Shown here: in pieces, positions 15,856-24,972 of the stretch
Layout: each line of letters opens with the position of its first letter
Numbering within the stretch: position 1 is the first letter of the stretch
Origin: Streptomyces sp. NBC_00162
Lineage (GTDB): Bacteria; Actinomycetota; Actinomycetes; Streptomycetales; Streptomycetaceae
Length of the DNA: 64,000 nucleotides
Direction: 5' to 3'
Assembly (NCBI RefSeq): GCF_024611995.1
Contig: NZ_CP102509.1
Location: 8,060,001-8,124,000, forward strand
The notes under the pieces: generated by a model
The model's input: the letters and a program-made list of their open reading frames with translations, nothing else
Told to the model about the DNA's origin: nothing
The model's database searches: none
Translations under genes and position numbers: made by a program

Positions 15856-18327
15856 TAGCCGGCGCTGATGGCCGTCACGTGCGTGGTGCCGTCGTGCAGG
15901 GCGGTGATGCGGACCTGCCCCGCGGGGAAGGGGTCCCTCCCGTTCGGGCCGGGTATGTGTGCGAACGGCGTCCAGGAGCCGTCCGGATTCCTGACGTTGT
16001 GCCAGATCCGCCCGTCGAGCCCGACCGCCACGACCTGGGCGGAGCCGTCGGGCGTCCCCGTGATGCCGATGGCACTGGCCCCCATGGTGGCGGTGGTGAC
16101 GCCCCGCGGGGGCCGGAACCCGGTCCAGGAGCCGTCGGGCCGCCGCTGCTGGTGGTACACCATCCCGTCGAGCCCGATCGCGAGGACTTGGGAGGATCCG
16201 TCGGGCATCCCGGTGATCGCCAGGGCAGGGCCGGAGAACGTTGAGGCCCCGTTGTAGCCGGCCAGGCGCCCCCAGGCCGTCCACGTACCGGAACGCCCGC
16301 GAACGCAGTGGTACATGGCACCGTCCGTTCCGTAACTGACCAGCTGGGCGGACCCGTCGGGCATGGCGGTGATCGACACCTTCGTCGCACCCCACCCGCT
16401 CTTCGCGGTGAAGCCGGGCAGGGCCCGGAATCCGGGCAGCGCCCCGTCGGCGCGGCGCTGCTGGTGGAAGGCCGTGCCGTCCATGGCCGTCACCACGATC
16501 TGGCAGGTGTCGTCGGGGAAGGCCGCGATGTCCGCCTCCCGGACGGTGAATACGGCAGAGCCGTCCGGTCCCGCGACGCGCTGCCAGGGCTGGAGCGTGG
16601 CCGAACCCCGTACGGCGGTCAGCCACAGACCGTTGTCGGGCGCGATGCCCAGCACCACGACCGAGCCGTCCGCCATGCCGGCCACGGCGCTCTGAACCCC
16701 GCGAACGAGCCGGAGCCGGAGCCGGATCCGGCGACGGCGGCACCCGGCAGCGGACGCATGCTGCTCCACGACCCGTCCGGGCGGCGCTCGGTGTGGAAGA
16801 GCGCGCGCCGCTCGACGTCGTACGGGGGCAGTTGCGCGGAGTAGAACCACACCGGGTTGGTGATGGCGACCAACTGGTCCAGCGTGGTGGAGGCGGGCTT
16901 GGGACGGCGCACCTCGGCCCGGGCGAACATGGACGCCTTGCCCCAGCCTCGCCAGCGCAGCTGCCCCTGCCACTGCCGTCGATGCACGTGGCGGCCATGA
17001 TGCCCCACTCGGTGTACAGCGTGGCGATGCTGTCCGGGGCGCCCGTCACGTCCAAGGTCACGTCGACGGCGTCGAAGAACGACAGGGGCAGTTCCTCACC
17101 GGGTCCCGCCACCGCTCCGCCGGCGCGGGCATTGAAGTCCACGGTCACGGCCCCGGATTCGACGGCGTACGAACGGCCCAGGCGCAGCGCGTCCAGCACG
17201 GCGGGTGTCGACAGGCTGCTGGCGCGCACCACGTTGTGGGGCCGGCCGACGGCATCCGCAGGGCTGTGGGCGTCGCTGTTGCCGACGGCGGCGACCCGCT
17301 TGCCGAGGCTGAGCATGACGTGCCAGGCGGCGATGTTGGCCGCGTCGTCGAGGGTCCACGGTCCGTTCCACACCTCCAGCGCATCCACGCGGTCGAGGCC
17401 GAACTCCCAGAAGGATCCCGGCGCCGGGGTGAGCGGATGGGCGGCGATCGTGAGTCCGCCCAGACTGTGCACGCGCCGGGCGTGGCCGTCGAACACCCCC
17501 TGGTCCGCGGGTCCGTAGCGCCAGTCCACCCATTCGCCCTGCGGCAGGCCGACGGCCAGCCAGTGGCCGTGGCGGGTGGTGACCTCCTCGGCGTTGATGA
17601 CCAGCAGGTCGGTCGGGATGTTGCCGTGCCATGTCACGCCGGTGGAGCTGGTGTTGTGGTCGGACGTGGCGATGAAGTGCAGCCCCTCCTGGCGGGCGGC
17701 GGCGACGATCTCGTCCACCGTGCGCTTCCCGTCGGAGTGCACGCTGTGCAGGTGCAGGTCGCCCCGGTACCAGCCGGGCCCGCGCCCCGCCACCGAGGCC
17801 GGCAGGATGTCGTACGGGGTGCGGGGCAGCGGGTCCCCGAGGTGCAGGGTGACGTCGACCTGCCAGGCCATGCCGCCGGTGGCGCCGACCATCGGCCCCA
17901 GGATGACGGACCAGCTGCCGGGCTCGACGGGCCCGGGTACGTAGCCGGGAGTGGCGTCCGCCGCGGAGAGGGCGAACCCGGACCGTTCGCCGCCCGACCA
18001 GCCGCGGAACCCGGACGGGCCGAAGATGCCCAGGTCCAGGATGCCGGCGGCGGCGTCGTGGGAGGTGGAGACGGAGATCCGTTGCACTCCGGCGGGGACG
18101 TCGAAGGCGACGTACGCCCATTGGTCATTGCCGTACGGGGAGTGGCCCCGGTAGGTGGTGGTCACCGCGTCGGACCCCTGGCCCCTGGTCGCGGCGTGCG
18201 CGATCGGTGCGGGAACGAGCGCGGCGGCTCCGCCCGCGGCCAGCAGTGCCGCTAACCGGAGCAGGGACCTGCGCTCGACACCCGGGCCGGGGTCGGGCGC
18301 GTCATTCGGGAGGTGTTCACTCGGCAC
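15855..18327 (-). CDS. Tat-exported PHP-domain phosphoesterase with C-terminal beta-propeller (two one-base frameshifts)
   Basis: About 824 residues when two bases are restored. A twin-arginine signal (ERRSLLRLAALLAAGGAAAL) precedes a beta-sandwich region. The PHP metal-binding motifs follow: DLHLHSVHSDG, ATSDHNTSS, GLTIAAHPL and GNSDAHSP, giving a secreted metal-dependent phosphoesterase. The C-terminal third repeats a G-M-P-D-G-S-x-Q-V-x-x-x-G-x-D-G-x-x-Y-H unit about five times, resembling tectonin or fucose-lectin propellers. The frame shifts by one lost base at the CCCC runs 16964-16967 and 16697-16700. The stop TAG (15855-15857) touches the end of an IS element, so the original C-terminus may have differed. 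Confidence 0.82.
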
Positions 18328-18532
18328 AGCAGTGCTCTCCGTTCACGTGAGGTGGCGTGGAAGGCGTGCAGGTGCGAGGACGTCCCGGTGCGAGGGCGTC
18401 TGTGTGCGGGCGGGCCCGGTCGGATCCGCACGAGGGCGGGGGAGTCGGGGGCGACCGGCGGTCCCGCCCGTCGGCGCGGGACCGTCGGCGTGGAACCGGC
18501 AGCGTGGGACCGCCGGCGCGGGGTCGGCGGGC

Positions 18533-19324
18533 CTAACGGCGTGAGCGCTGGGCCTCGACGATCTGTCGCACGGGGCCGTCGACGTCCGCCCGGGCCTGGA
18601 CCCGCTCGGCGAACCCGGGGAACTGCCCGGCGATGGCGCTCAGCAGCCGCAGCTCCAGTGGTGCGACGTTGACCTCGCACCGGTCGCGGCGGACGGCGCG
18701 TACGACGCCATCGGCGACCTGGCCGGGTGTGACGGTCCTGATGCCGTTCGGCGTGGCGGCACCGGTGGCCGCGAACATCCCGGCGTCGCGGACGAAGCCG
18801 GGCTGGACCAGGGACACCCCCACCCCCGTGCCCCTGAGCTCCTGGCGCAGGGCGAGGGCGAATCCGCGCAGCCCGAACTTCGTCGCGTTGTACAGGGAGG
18901 TCGACTTGGTCGCCGCCTTGCCGGAGATGGAACCGACCAGCACGATGTGGCCGCGGCCGCGGGGCACCATGTGCGCCGCGAACAGCCGGGACAGCAGGAC
19001 GGGCGCGCGCAGGTTGACGTCGAGGGCACGGTCGAGCTGCTCCTCGGTGTAGTCCAGGAGGTCGCCGCTGGCGGGCAGGGCGGCGTTCGCGACGAGGACG
19101 TCCGCCTCGGCGCAGGTCTCGGCGAGGCGGACGACGTCGGACCGGACGGCCAGGTCGGCGACCACGGTGCGGGCGTTGCAGGTGTCCGCGATCGCCTTGA
19201 CGGCTTCCTCCCGCCGCCCGGTGACCGTGAGGCGGGCCCCTTGCGCGGTCAGGCGCGCGGCCAGGGCGGAGCCGATGCCTCCGGTGGCCCCGGTGAGCAG
19301 AACGTTCGATCCGGATATGTCCAT
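18533..19324 (-). CDS. SDR family oxidoreductase
   Basis: A 263-residue classical short-chain dehydrogenase. The NAD(P) motif TGATGGIGSA is at about residues 11-20, ANAAL at about 90, and the catalytic serine, tyrosine and lysine lie in VGSISG and SLYNATKFG. The R in TGRREEAV favours NADP. The ATG at 19324 follows GGAG. It is divergent from a TetR regulator, and a perfect palindrome typical of TetR operators lies just upstream of its start, so it is very probably the regulator's target. Substrate unknown. Confidence 0.88.
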   Translation of the reverse strand: MDISGSNVLLTGATGGIGSALAARLTAQGARLTVTGRREEAVKAIADTCNARTVVADLAVRSDVVRLAETCAEADVLVANAALPASGDLLDYTEEQLDRALDVNLRAPVLLSRLFAAHMVPRGRGHIVLVGSISGKAATKSTSLYNATKFGLRGFALALRQELRGTGVGVSLVQPGFVRDAGMFAATGAATPNGIRTVTPGQVADGVVRAVRRDRCEVNVAPLELRLLSAIAGQFPGFAERVQARADVDGPVRQIVEAQRSRR

Positions 19325-19359
19325 GACAGCTCCACAACTCCCGTGCAATGGCCCTCTAT

Positions 19360-19377
19360 TGTTCGTTCGAACGAACA
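19360..19377. promoter_or_regulatory. perfect 18-bp palindrome, TetR-type operator
   Basis: TGTTCGTTCGAACGAACA is a perfect palindrome 36 bases upstream of the SDR start and about 95 bases upstream of the divergent TetR gene. Sequence and placement fit autoregulation of that TetR protein plus control of the SDR. Confidence 0.8.
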
Positions 19378-19472
19378 GTAGGGACCGCTCCGCGCCCTGT
19401 CCACACCCCGGACGCCCCAACTCCCCGGCCCTGCCCGGGCGGACGTATCGGCCGATGGTGCAGAATGCCGCC

Positions 19473-20045
19473 ATGCCCCATGCTTCCGACACCCGCCAGA
19501 GCATCATCGACGCCGTGCTGCGGATCATCGGGCAGGACGGCATCGCCGCCGTCACCAACCGGCGGATCGCCAAGGAGGCCGGAGTCTCCCTCGGTTCCGT
19601 CACCTACCACTTCGCCACCCAGCACGAGCTGCTGCGCGAGAGCCTGCTGCACTTCGTGGCCGAGGAGACGCGGCACTTCACCGCGCTCGCCGACGCATGC
19701 TCCGACGAGCAGTTCGACATCGGACAGGCGGCCGAGGTGGTGGCGCAGGTCGCGGGCGGCAACGCCTTCGACAGCCGCCACATCGCGCCCTTCGAGCTGT
19801 ACGTCCAGGCCGGCCGCGACGAACGGCTGCGTGCCGCCGCGGCCGAGTGCTTCGCCGCCTACGACTTGCTGGCCACCCGGATCCTGACCCAACTCGGCGT
19901 ACCGGACCCCGAACGCCTGGCCGCCGCGGCTGTCGCCCTGGTCTTCGGACAGCAACTGCGCCGCCTGGCCACGGGCGCCCCCGCCGAGGACCTGGTCGAC
20001 ACCCTGCTGGTCCTCACGAAGCTGACCCCGACGCAGACCCCGTAG
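19473..20045 (+). CDS. TetR family transcriptional regulator
   Basis: A 190-residue repressor. The helix-turn-helix spans about residues 20-45 (AVTNRRIAKEAGVSLGSVTYHF), followed by an all-helical ligand domain. I chose ATG 19473 (MPHASDTRQS); ATG 19455 would add six residues. Neither has a clear ribosome site, so the message may be near-leaderless. It should repress the divergent SDR through the palindrome at 19360-19377. The inducer is unknown. Confidence 0.87.
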   Translation: MPHASDTRQSIIDAVLRIIGQDGIAAVTNRRIAKEAGVSLGSVTYHFATQHELLRESLLHFVAEETRHFTALADACSDEQFDIGQAAEVVAQVAGGNAFDSRHIAPFELYVQAGRDERLRAAAAECFAAYDLLATRILTQLGVPDPERLAAAAVALVFGQQLRRLATGAPAEDLVDTLLVLTKLTPTQTP

Positions 20046-20143
20046 GCGCCGTCGGCTTACCAGGCATTCCGGCTCTTCGCCACGGCCAAGAGCATCACCA
20101 CGGTCGTGGCCGGGCTGCGCGCGCGGCGGTGGCCGACGCGATC

Positions 20144-20182
20144 TTGACCTTGACCTTGCCACTGGCGGCAGGGTTGCACGAT
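20144..20182 (+). promoter_or_regulatory. MerR-type promoter for the SDR-MerR operon
   Basis: TTGACC occurs twice (20144-20149 and 20150-20155). It is followed by the near-perfect inverted repeat ACCTTGCC (20153-20160) / GGCAGGGT (20167-20174) in the position where MerR regulators bind over an over-long spacer. The ATG at 20190 is so close that the transcript is probably leaderless. The last gene of the operon encodes a MerR protein. Confidence 0.6.
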
Positions 20183-20189
20183 CACCGGC

Positions 20190-20948
20190 ATGAACAGCAC
20201 CGCATCGCAGAGCAGCAGGATCGTCGTCGTCACCGGAGCCGGCACGGGAATCGGCCGGGCCACCGCCCGCGCCTTTGCCGCCGACGGCGACCACGTAGTC
20301 GCGATCGGGCGGCGGGCCGAGCCGCTCAAGGAGACTGCGTCCGGGCACGACCGGATCACGCCGCTGGCCGCCGACATCACCGCCGAGGGCGAGCCCGGCC
20401 GGATCATCCAGGCCGTGCTGGAGGTACACGGCCGACTGGACGTGTTGGTCAACAACGCCGGCATCGTGCGCGGCGGCGCCCTCGGCACACTGACCCCGGA
20501 GATGATCGCGGCTCAGCTCGCCACCAACCTCGTCGCCCCCATCCTGCTGGCCCAGGCCGCGCTGCCGCCCCTGGAGACGGCGGGCGGGGTGATCGTCAAC
20601 GTCAGTACGTCGGTGGGGCAGCGGGCTTGGCCCGGCAGCTCGGTCTACGCGGCGACCAAGACCGCCCTGGAGCTGCTGACCCGCAGCTGGGCGGTCGAGC
20701 TGGCACCCCGTGGGGTCCGGGTGGTGGCGGTCGCCCCCGGCGCGATCGACACCCCCATCGGCGAGCACCAGGGCCTGACGCCGGAGCGGATGGCCGCAGT
20801 GCGGGACTGGCAGCTGGCGCACACCCCGCTGGCCCGGATCGGCCGCCCCGAGGAGGTGGCCTGGGCGATCACCCAGCTTGCCGCACCAGCCGCATCGTTC
20901 GTCACCGGAGTGGTACTCCCCGTCGACGGCGGGGCCGTCGTCGCGTGA
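20190..20948 (+). CDS. SDR family oxidoreductase (MerR-linked)
   Basis: A 252-residue classical SDR. TGAGTGIGRA is at about residues 15-24 and VNNAGI at about 90. The catalytic Ser is in VNVSTSVGQ and the Tyr/Lys pair in SVYAATKTALE. The end FVTGVVLPVDGG is typical of the family. Its stop overlaps a GTG of the MerR gene (GTGA), and the inverted repeat directly upstream fits MerR control, so it is probably an inducible detoxification or redox enzyme. Substrate unknown. Confidence 0.88.
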   Translation: MNSTASQSSRIVVVTGAGTGIGRATARAFAADGDHVVAIGRRAEPLKETASGHDRITPLAADITAEGEPGRIIQAVLEVHGRLDVLVNNAGIVRGGALGTLTPEMIAAQLATNLVAPILLAQAALPPLETAGGVIVNVSTSVGQRAWPGSSVYAATKTALELLTRSWAVELAPRGVRVVAVAPGAIDTPIGEHQGLTPERMAAVRDWQLAHTPLARIGRPEEVAWAITQLAAPAASFVTGVVLPVDGGAVVA

Positions 20949-20974
20949 TAGAAGTGGCCCCGGGGGTGGGGTCC

Positions 20975-21346
20975 GTGCGGATCGGTGAACTGGCCAGGGC
21001 AACTGGGACGACCGCTCGCGCGCTGCGGCACTACGAGCAGGCCGGGCTGATCTCCTCCGAGCGGGCCTGCAACGGCTACCGCATCTACGACGAAAAGGCG
21101 CTGGTGCGGGTCCGCAACATCCGCCATTTGCTGGCCGCCGGGCTCACCTTGGACGACGTGCGGGTGTTCCTTCCGTGCCTGGACGGCGATGTGGCTGCCG
21201 CACCACCCTCGGGCGGGGGCCTGCGGGTCGCGCTGGAACGGCTGGCGGTCCTCAACGAACGGATCGCCGCCCAGACCGAGGCCCGCGACCGGCTGGAAAC
21301 CGCGCTCCGGGAGAAGACCGGCGACCGGATCCGCCCAGTCGTCTGA
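20975..21346 (+). CDS. MerR family transcriptional regulator
   Basis: About 123 residues. A canonical MerR start VRIGELARATGTTARALRHY forms the winged helix-turn-helix, then YEQAGLI, RVRNIRHLLAAGLTLDDV, and a C-terminal coiled-coil dimer helix (about 85-115). No metal-binding cysteine cluster is present, so a small-molecule or redox activator is likely. The GTG at 20975 after GGGGTGGGG gives the usual family start; a GTG at 20945, overlapping the SDR stop, is an alternative. It probably activates its own operon. Confidence 0.85.
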   Translation: MRIGELARATGTTARALRHYEQAGLISSERACNGYRIYDEKALVRVRNIRHLLAAGLTLDDVRVFLPCLDGDVAAAPPSGGGLRVALERLAVLNERIAAQTEARDRLETALREKTGDRIRPVV

Positions 21347-21554
21347 CCAGTTGTCGCACGCGGATTCCGGGCACCTCGACTACTCATGCCCGTTGCGCAC
21401 GGGTCCGCACCTGCCGCACCCCGTCGTCGGCCGGGGCACCGGGGCGCCCGACTCAGACCGTCCCGGTCCCCGTCCGGGGAGAGGCCGCAGCGCCGGCCCC
21501 CGCCGGACGAAACACCGGATGGGTCTCTCGGCCGACAGCGGGTAGGCGCCGGGG

Positions 21555-22562
21555 GTGAACCATGTGAGCCCCGGCAAGGGGTACTCCCGTGACAGCCGGT
21601 ACATCACCACCCGGATCACCGCCGACGCGCGCGACGGCTACCCGGTGGAGTCCGGCCGCTACCGCCTGGTGGTCAGCCGAGCCTGTCCGTGGGCGAGCCG
21701 GGCGGTGATCGTACGGCGGCTCCTCGGCCTGGAGGAGGCGCTTCCGATGGCCGTCGCCGGGCCTGTGCACGACGAGCGCAGCTGGAGCTTCGACCTCGAT
21801 CCCGGCGGGCGTGACCCGGTGCTCGGCATCGAGCGGCTCCGGGACGCCTACCTCGCGCGCGACCCCGGCTATGACCGGGGCATCACGGTGCCGGCCATCG
21901 TGGACGTCCCGAGCGGGAAGGTGGTGACCAACGACTTCGCGCGGATCACGGTCGACATGTCGCTGGAGTGGACGCAGTACCATCGCCCAGGGGCTCCGGA
22001 ACTGTATCCGCCCGCACTCCGGCCGCAGATCGACGCCGTGAACGAACTGGTCTACCGGGACGTCAACAACGCCGTCTACGAAGCCGGGTTCGCCGGCAGC
22101 CAGGAGGCGTACGCCGACGCGTACGCGCGGTTGTTCGCCCGGCTCGACTGGCTGCACGCCCGGCTCGAACGGGCCCGTTACCTCGTCGGCGACACCATCA
22201 CCGAAGCGGACGTACGGCTGTTCACCACGCTCGTACGCTTCGACGCCGTCTATCACGGCCACTTCAAATGCAACCGGTACAAGCTGAGCGAGATGCCGGT
22301 GCTCTGGGCGTACGCCAGGGACCTGTTCCAGACACCCGGCTTCGGCGACACCGTCGACTTCGACCACATCAAGCGGCACTACTACCTGGTGCACACCGAG
22401 ATCAACCCCACGGGGATCATGCCGGTGGGCCCCGAACTGGCTGGCTGGCTCGCTCCGCACGGCCGCGCCGTCCTGGGCGGCCGCCCCTTCGGCGACGGCA
22501 CCGCACCCGGGCCCGTCGCTGCCGGGGAAGCCGTACCGGCCGATCACACCCCGCTCTCCTGA
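21555..22562 (+). CDS. glutathione S-transferase-like, S-glutathionyl-hydroquinone reductase family (YqjG/ECM4)
   Basis: A 335-residue protein of the Xi-class GST family. The N-terminal thioredoxin-like domain holds the catalytic cysteine in the motif SRACPWASRAVIVRRLLGL (about residues 40-58). PAIVD precedes the cis-proline position, and the C-terminal helical domain carries V-G-D-T-I-T-E-A-D-V-R-L-F-T-T-L-V-R-F-D. The enzymes reduce glutathionylated (chloro)hydroquinones; in actinomycetes, which make mycothiol, the natural thiol partner is uncertain. The GTG at 21555 is the longest plausible start; GTG 21564 is possible. Confidence 0.85.
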   Translation: MNHVSPGKGYSRDSRYITTRITADARDGYPVESGRYRLVVSRACPWASRAVIVRRLLGLEEALPMAVAGPVHDERSWSFDLDPGGRDPVLGIERLRDAYLARDPGYDRGITVPAIVDVPSGKVVTNDFARITVDMSLEWTQYHRPGAPELYPPALRPQIDAVNELVYRDVNNAVYEAGFAGSQEAYADAYARLFARLDWLHARLERARYLVGDTITEADVRLFTTLVRFDAVYHGHFKCNRYKLSEMPVLWAYARDLFQTPGFGDTVDFDHIKRHYYLVHTEINPTGIMPVGPELAGWLAPHGRAVLGGRPFGDGTAPGPVAAGEAVPADHTPLS

Positions 22563-22605
22563 ACGCCGCCCTCCTGAACGCCCGCCGCTCCTGCGCGTTC
22601 CTGCG

Positions 22606-23106
22606 TCAGCCGCCCACGATCCTGCGCACGTTCTCGATGCTGCCGCAGTCCGACGCCAGCTGATTCTCGCGTTCCCGCAGGAACGCGCTGCCCAGCTCGG
22701 CCCGGCGCTCGTCGGAGACGTTTTCCCTGGCACCGTTGAGGATCGTCCGCTCCTCCTCGTCCACGTGGTGGGAGACCGCCTTGACGAGGTCCTCCAGCCG
22801 CGCGTCCCACTCGTCGGAACCGACGTCGTCCACTTCCAGCAGCGCCAGCAGTGCCTTGTTGCCCTCGGCGTGTTCCTCCTTGCCGTGTTCCACTTCCTCG
22901 TTGTCGACATCCTTGAAGCGTTTGAGAGCTCCGTAGACTTCGGATTCCTCCGCCTCGCCGTGCGCGATGAGCAGGGCCGAGAACTTTTCCAGTGCTCCCG
23001 CACGGTCGGCCTCGACGCTCCGCATGCGGCGGAACAGTTCCTCCATGGTGCGGTGGTCCTTGAGGATCACCTCGACGACGTCCTGGTCCTTCTCCTCGCC
23101 CGCCAT
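22606..23106 (-). CDS. hemerythrin domain-containing protein
   Basis: A 166-residue four-helix protein with the diiron ligand pattern of hemerythrins: H in LKDHRTMEELF (about 17), H-G-E-A-E-E near 48, H and E in EEVEHGKEEH, and HHVDEEER (about 110-117). Members bind oxygen, nitric oxide or iron. It stands alone. The ATG at 23106 follows GGAGGAGG by 8 bases; an upstream ATG at 23124 is less well placed. Confidence 0.85.
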   Translation of the reverse strand: MAGEEKDQDVVEVILKDHRTMEELFRRMRSVEADRAGALEKFSALLIAHGEAEESEVYGALKRFKDVDNEEVEHGKEEHAEGNKALLALLEVDDVGSDEWDARLEDLVKAVSHHVDEEERTILNGARENVSDERRAELGSAFLRERENQLASDCGSIENVRRIVGG

Positions 23107-23363
23107 ACCGCTCGCCTCCTCCATCGGGGTTACCCGTCATGTGGCGCGTGCTCACTGACAGGGGGGCTGAAACCCCCGGCACGCCCGCCGCTCGCCGGCC
23201 CGCGCAATGCGGCGGGCAGGCCGTCGTGGGTGGCCCGGGCCGGCGGACCGCGGGCGTGCCACCGGCGTTCGACCCGAACACCCTGCGCCATCACCCGGCC
23301 CATTTCCGTGATCTGCGCAGGAGACCTTCACTGCCCCGGGTGACGACCATGTGCGGCGCGGAC

Positions 23364-23699
23364 TCACCGTGGGGACTGTGTGTTCTCGGCGGGTTGCTCG
23401 GCGGGTTCCTCGGCGAAGAGGGCGAGGAGGTCTGCGATGTCGCGTCCCGCTTCGGCGGGGTGGCGGAACTTCGCGCCGGGGGTGATCCGGTAGTGGTTGC
23501 GGCGCCCTTCTCGTGCCCGGCTGAGGTACCCGCCCTCCTCCAGGTCCGCGACGATCGATTGCACCGTCCGCTCGGTCAGCAGGCAGGTCTCGGCCACCTC
23601 TCGCACGCGCGCGCCGGGGCTGCGGGCGAGGGTCAGGAGAACCCGTGCGTGGCTGGTCAGGAAGGTCCACGGTGCCTTGGGAAGTGGTTCGTCTCCCAT
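23364..23699 (-). CDS. winged-helix (MarR/ArsR-like) transcriptional regulator
   Basis: A 111-residue protein with a single winged helix. WTFLTSHARVLLTLARSPGA precedes the recognition helices (VREVAETCLLTERTVQSIVAD), and the wing is LEEGGYLSRAREGRRNHYRI. No metal-binding cysteines of ArsR sensors are evident. It is divergent from the STAS gene, with 124 bases between starts, and may control it. The ribosome site GGAGGT directly abuts the ATG, which is unusually close. Confidence 0.75.
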   Translation of the reverse strand: MGDEPLPKAPWTFLTSHARVLLTLARSPGARVREVAETCLLTERTVQSIVADLEEGGYLSRAREGRRNHYRITPGAKFRHPAEAGRDIADLLALFAEEPAEQPAENTQSPR

Positions 23700-23823
23700 A
23701 CCTCCAGGATGCCCAAACTTGGTACATACGTCCTGTTTTTCACGTAATTCTTGACGTGTGTCGGGGTGGGTGCCGACGATGCTGGTACAAGGGAGTAGTG
23801 GACGGACGAGCGGGGAGGTAGCG

Positions 23824-24171
23824 ATGACCGGGACCATGGACAGCGCCCACCTCGATACCGACGCCGACCGCCTGCAGGTATCCGTTGCTCCCGGACCGTA
23901 CGGGTCGGCCCATGTCACCGTCAGTGGTGAGGTCGACCTCCACGACGCCGGCGATCTGCGCGGTGCCCTCCTGACCGCCGTCACCACCTACCGGGGCGCC
24001 ATCACCGTTGACCTCCACCAGGTCACCTTCTGCGACTGCGCCGGCCTCAATGCCCTCCTGAGCGCCCGCAACACCGCCGAACAAGCCCACCGTTCCTTGC
24101 GCGTCACCGCCACCAGCCACACCGTGGAAAGACTCCTCCAGATCACCGAGACCCGCTGCTACCTCACGTGA
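23824..24171 (+). CDS. STAS domain anti-anti-sigma factor
   Basis: A 115-residue protein with one STAS domain: VTVSGEVDLHDAGDLRGALL, AITVDLHQVTFCDCAGLNAL, then LRVTATSHTVERLLQIT. The phosphorylatable residue of SpoIIAA/RsbV proteins lies in the D-x-S-G/A-L loop; here the loop is DCAGLNAL, so the usual serine is a cysteine and classical RsbW-type phosphorylation may be lost. ATG 23824 follows GGGGAGGT. Its end overlaps the convergent GNAT gene by 8 bases. Confidence 0.82.
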   Translation: MTGTMDSAHLDTDADRLQVSVAPGPYGSAHVTVSGEVDLHDAGDLRGALLTAVTTYRGAITVDLHQVTFCDCAGLNALLSARNTAEQAHRSLRVTATSHTVERLLQITETRCYLT

Positions 24172-24769
24172 TCGGGCCGGTCGAAGCCCGTGATCTCCCT
24201 GATGGCGGCCCGTATCCCCGAATTGCCGTCAATGCCGGGCCGCCAGGACCCGTTCGGTCCATGGAGTACATGACCTGCTCCGCGCCCCACTCCACGAACG
24301 CATCGACCAGTCGCATCCCGATGGACTCAAGCAGCCGGCGTGAACGCTCGTTGGCCTTCTGGGTGACGGCGACGACCTCAGACTGCTGGGATGTGACTTT
24401 GTCCAGCGCCCAGGACATCGCGGCGGCGACCGCCTCACGGCCATACCCACAGCCCCAGCGCTCTGGCAGCAGCTGATACGACACCTCCGTCCGGCCGCCT
24501 CGGGGCGAGCAAGGTTCCACCGACACCAGACCGACCATGGACATGTCCGAGGCCAGGACCACGCTGAACGCACCGAAAGCCGCGACGCACCCCTCCTCGC
24601 GGGCCCGAAGGGTCTCCCCGGTCACGGGCCCGCCGAGATGGCGGCGCACCTCGGTGTCCGTCCAGAGCCGCGACAGGGCGGCGACGTCACCGCGCTCAAT
24701 GGGGCGCAGGACAAGTCGGTCCGTCCTCAGCGAAACGGGCCAAAGGTCAGGGTTCGATGACGAAGACAT
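24164..24769 (-). CDS. GNAT family N-acetyltransferase
   Basis: A 201-residue acetyltransferase of the RimJ-like kind. It opens LRTDRLVLRPIERGDVAAL and carries the acetyl-CoA loop in LLPERWGCGYGREAVAAA (Q/R-x-x-G-x-G/A). The strand AVTQKANERSRRLLESIGMR follows. It N-acetylates a protein or small amine of unknown identity. The C-terminal 25 residues beyond the domain are basic and probably disordered. Confidence 0.85.
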   Translation of the reverse strand: MSSSSNPDLWPVSLRTDRLVLRPIERGDVAALSRLWTDTEVRRHLGGPVTGETLRAREEGCVAAFGAFSVVLASDMSMVGLVSVEPCSPRGGRTEVSYQLLPERWGCGYGREAVAAAMSWALDKVTSQQSEVVAVTQKANERSRRLLESIGMRLVDAFVEWGAEQVMYSMDRTGPGGPALTAIRGYGPPSGRSRASTGPIT

Positions 24770-24972
24770 GCCACTGATCCTGTCAGCCGAAGATCCACAC
24801 TCTCCGTGACCGCGGCCGACGTCTGACCGGCACGGCACCCCACACACGCAGAGCCCGGTCGGGCCCGTAGTCACCTTGGGGTGTTGGCCGTGGCGTTCTT
24901 GTCCGGGCAGGGGGCCTTTGCCCCGCCGGAGCTCTCGACGAACTGCCCGGACTCGGCCGTGGACTCGGCCGT

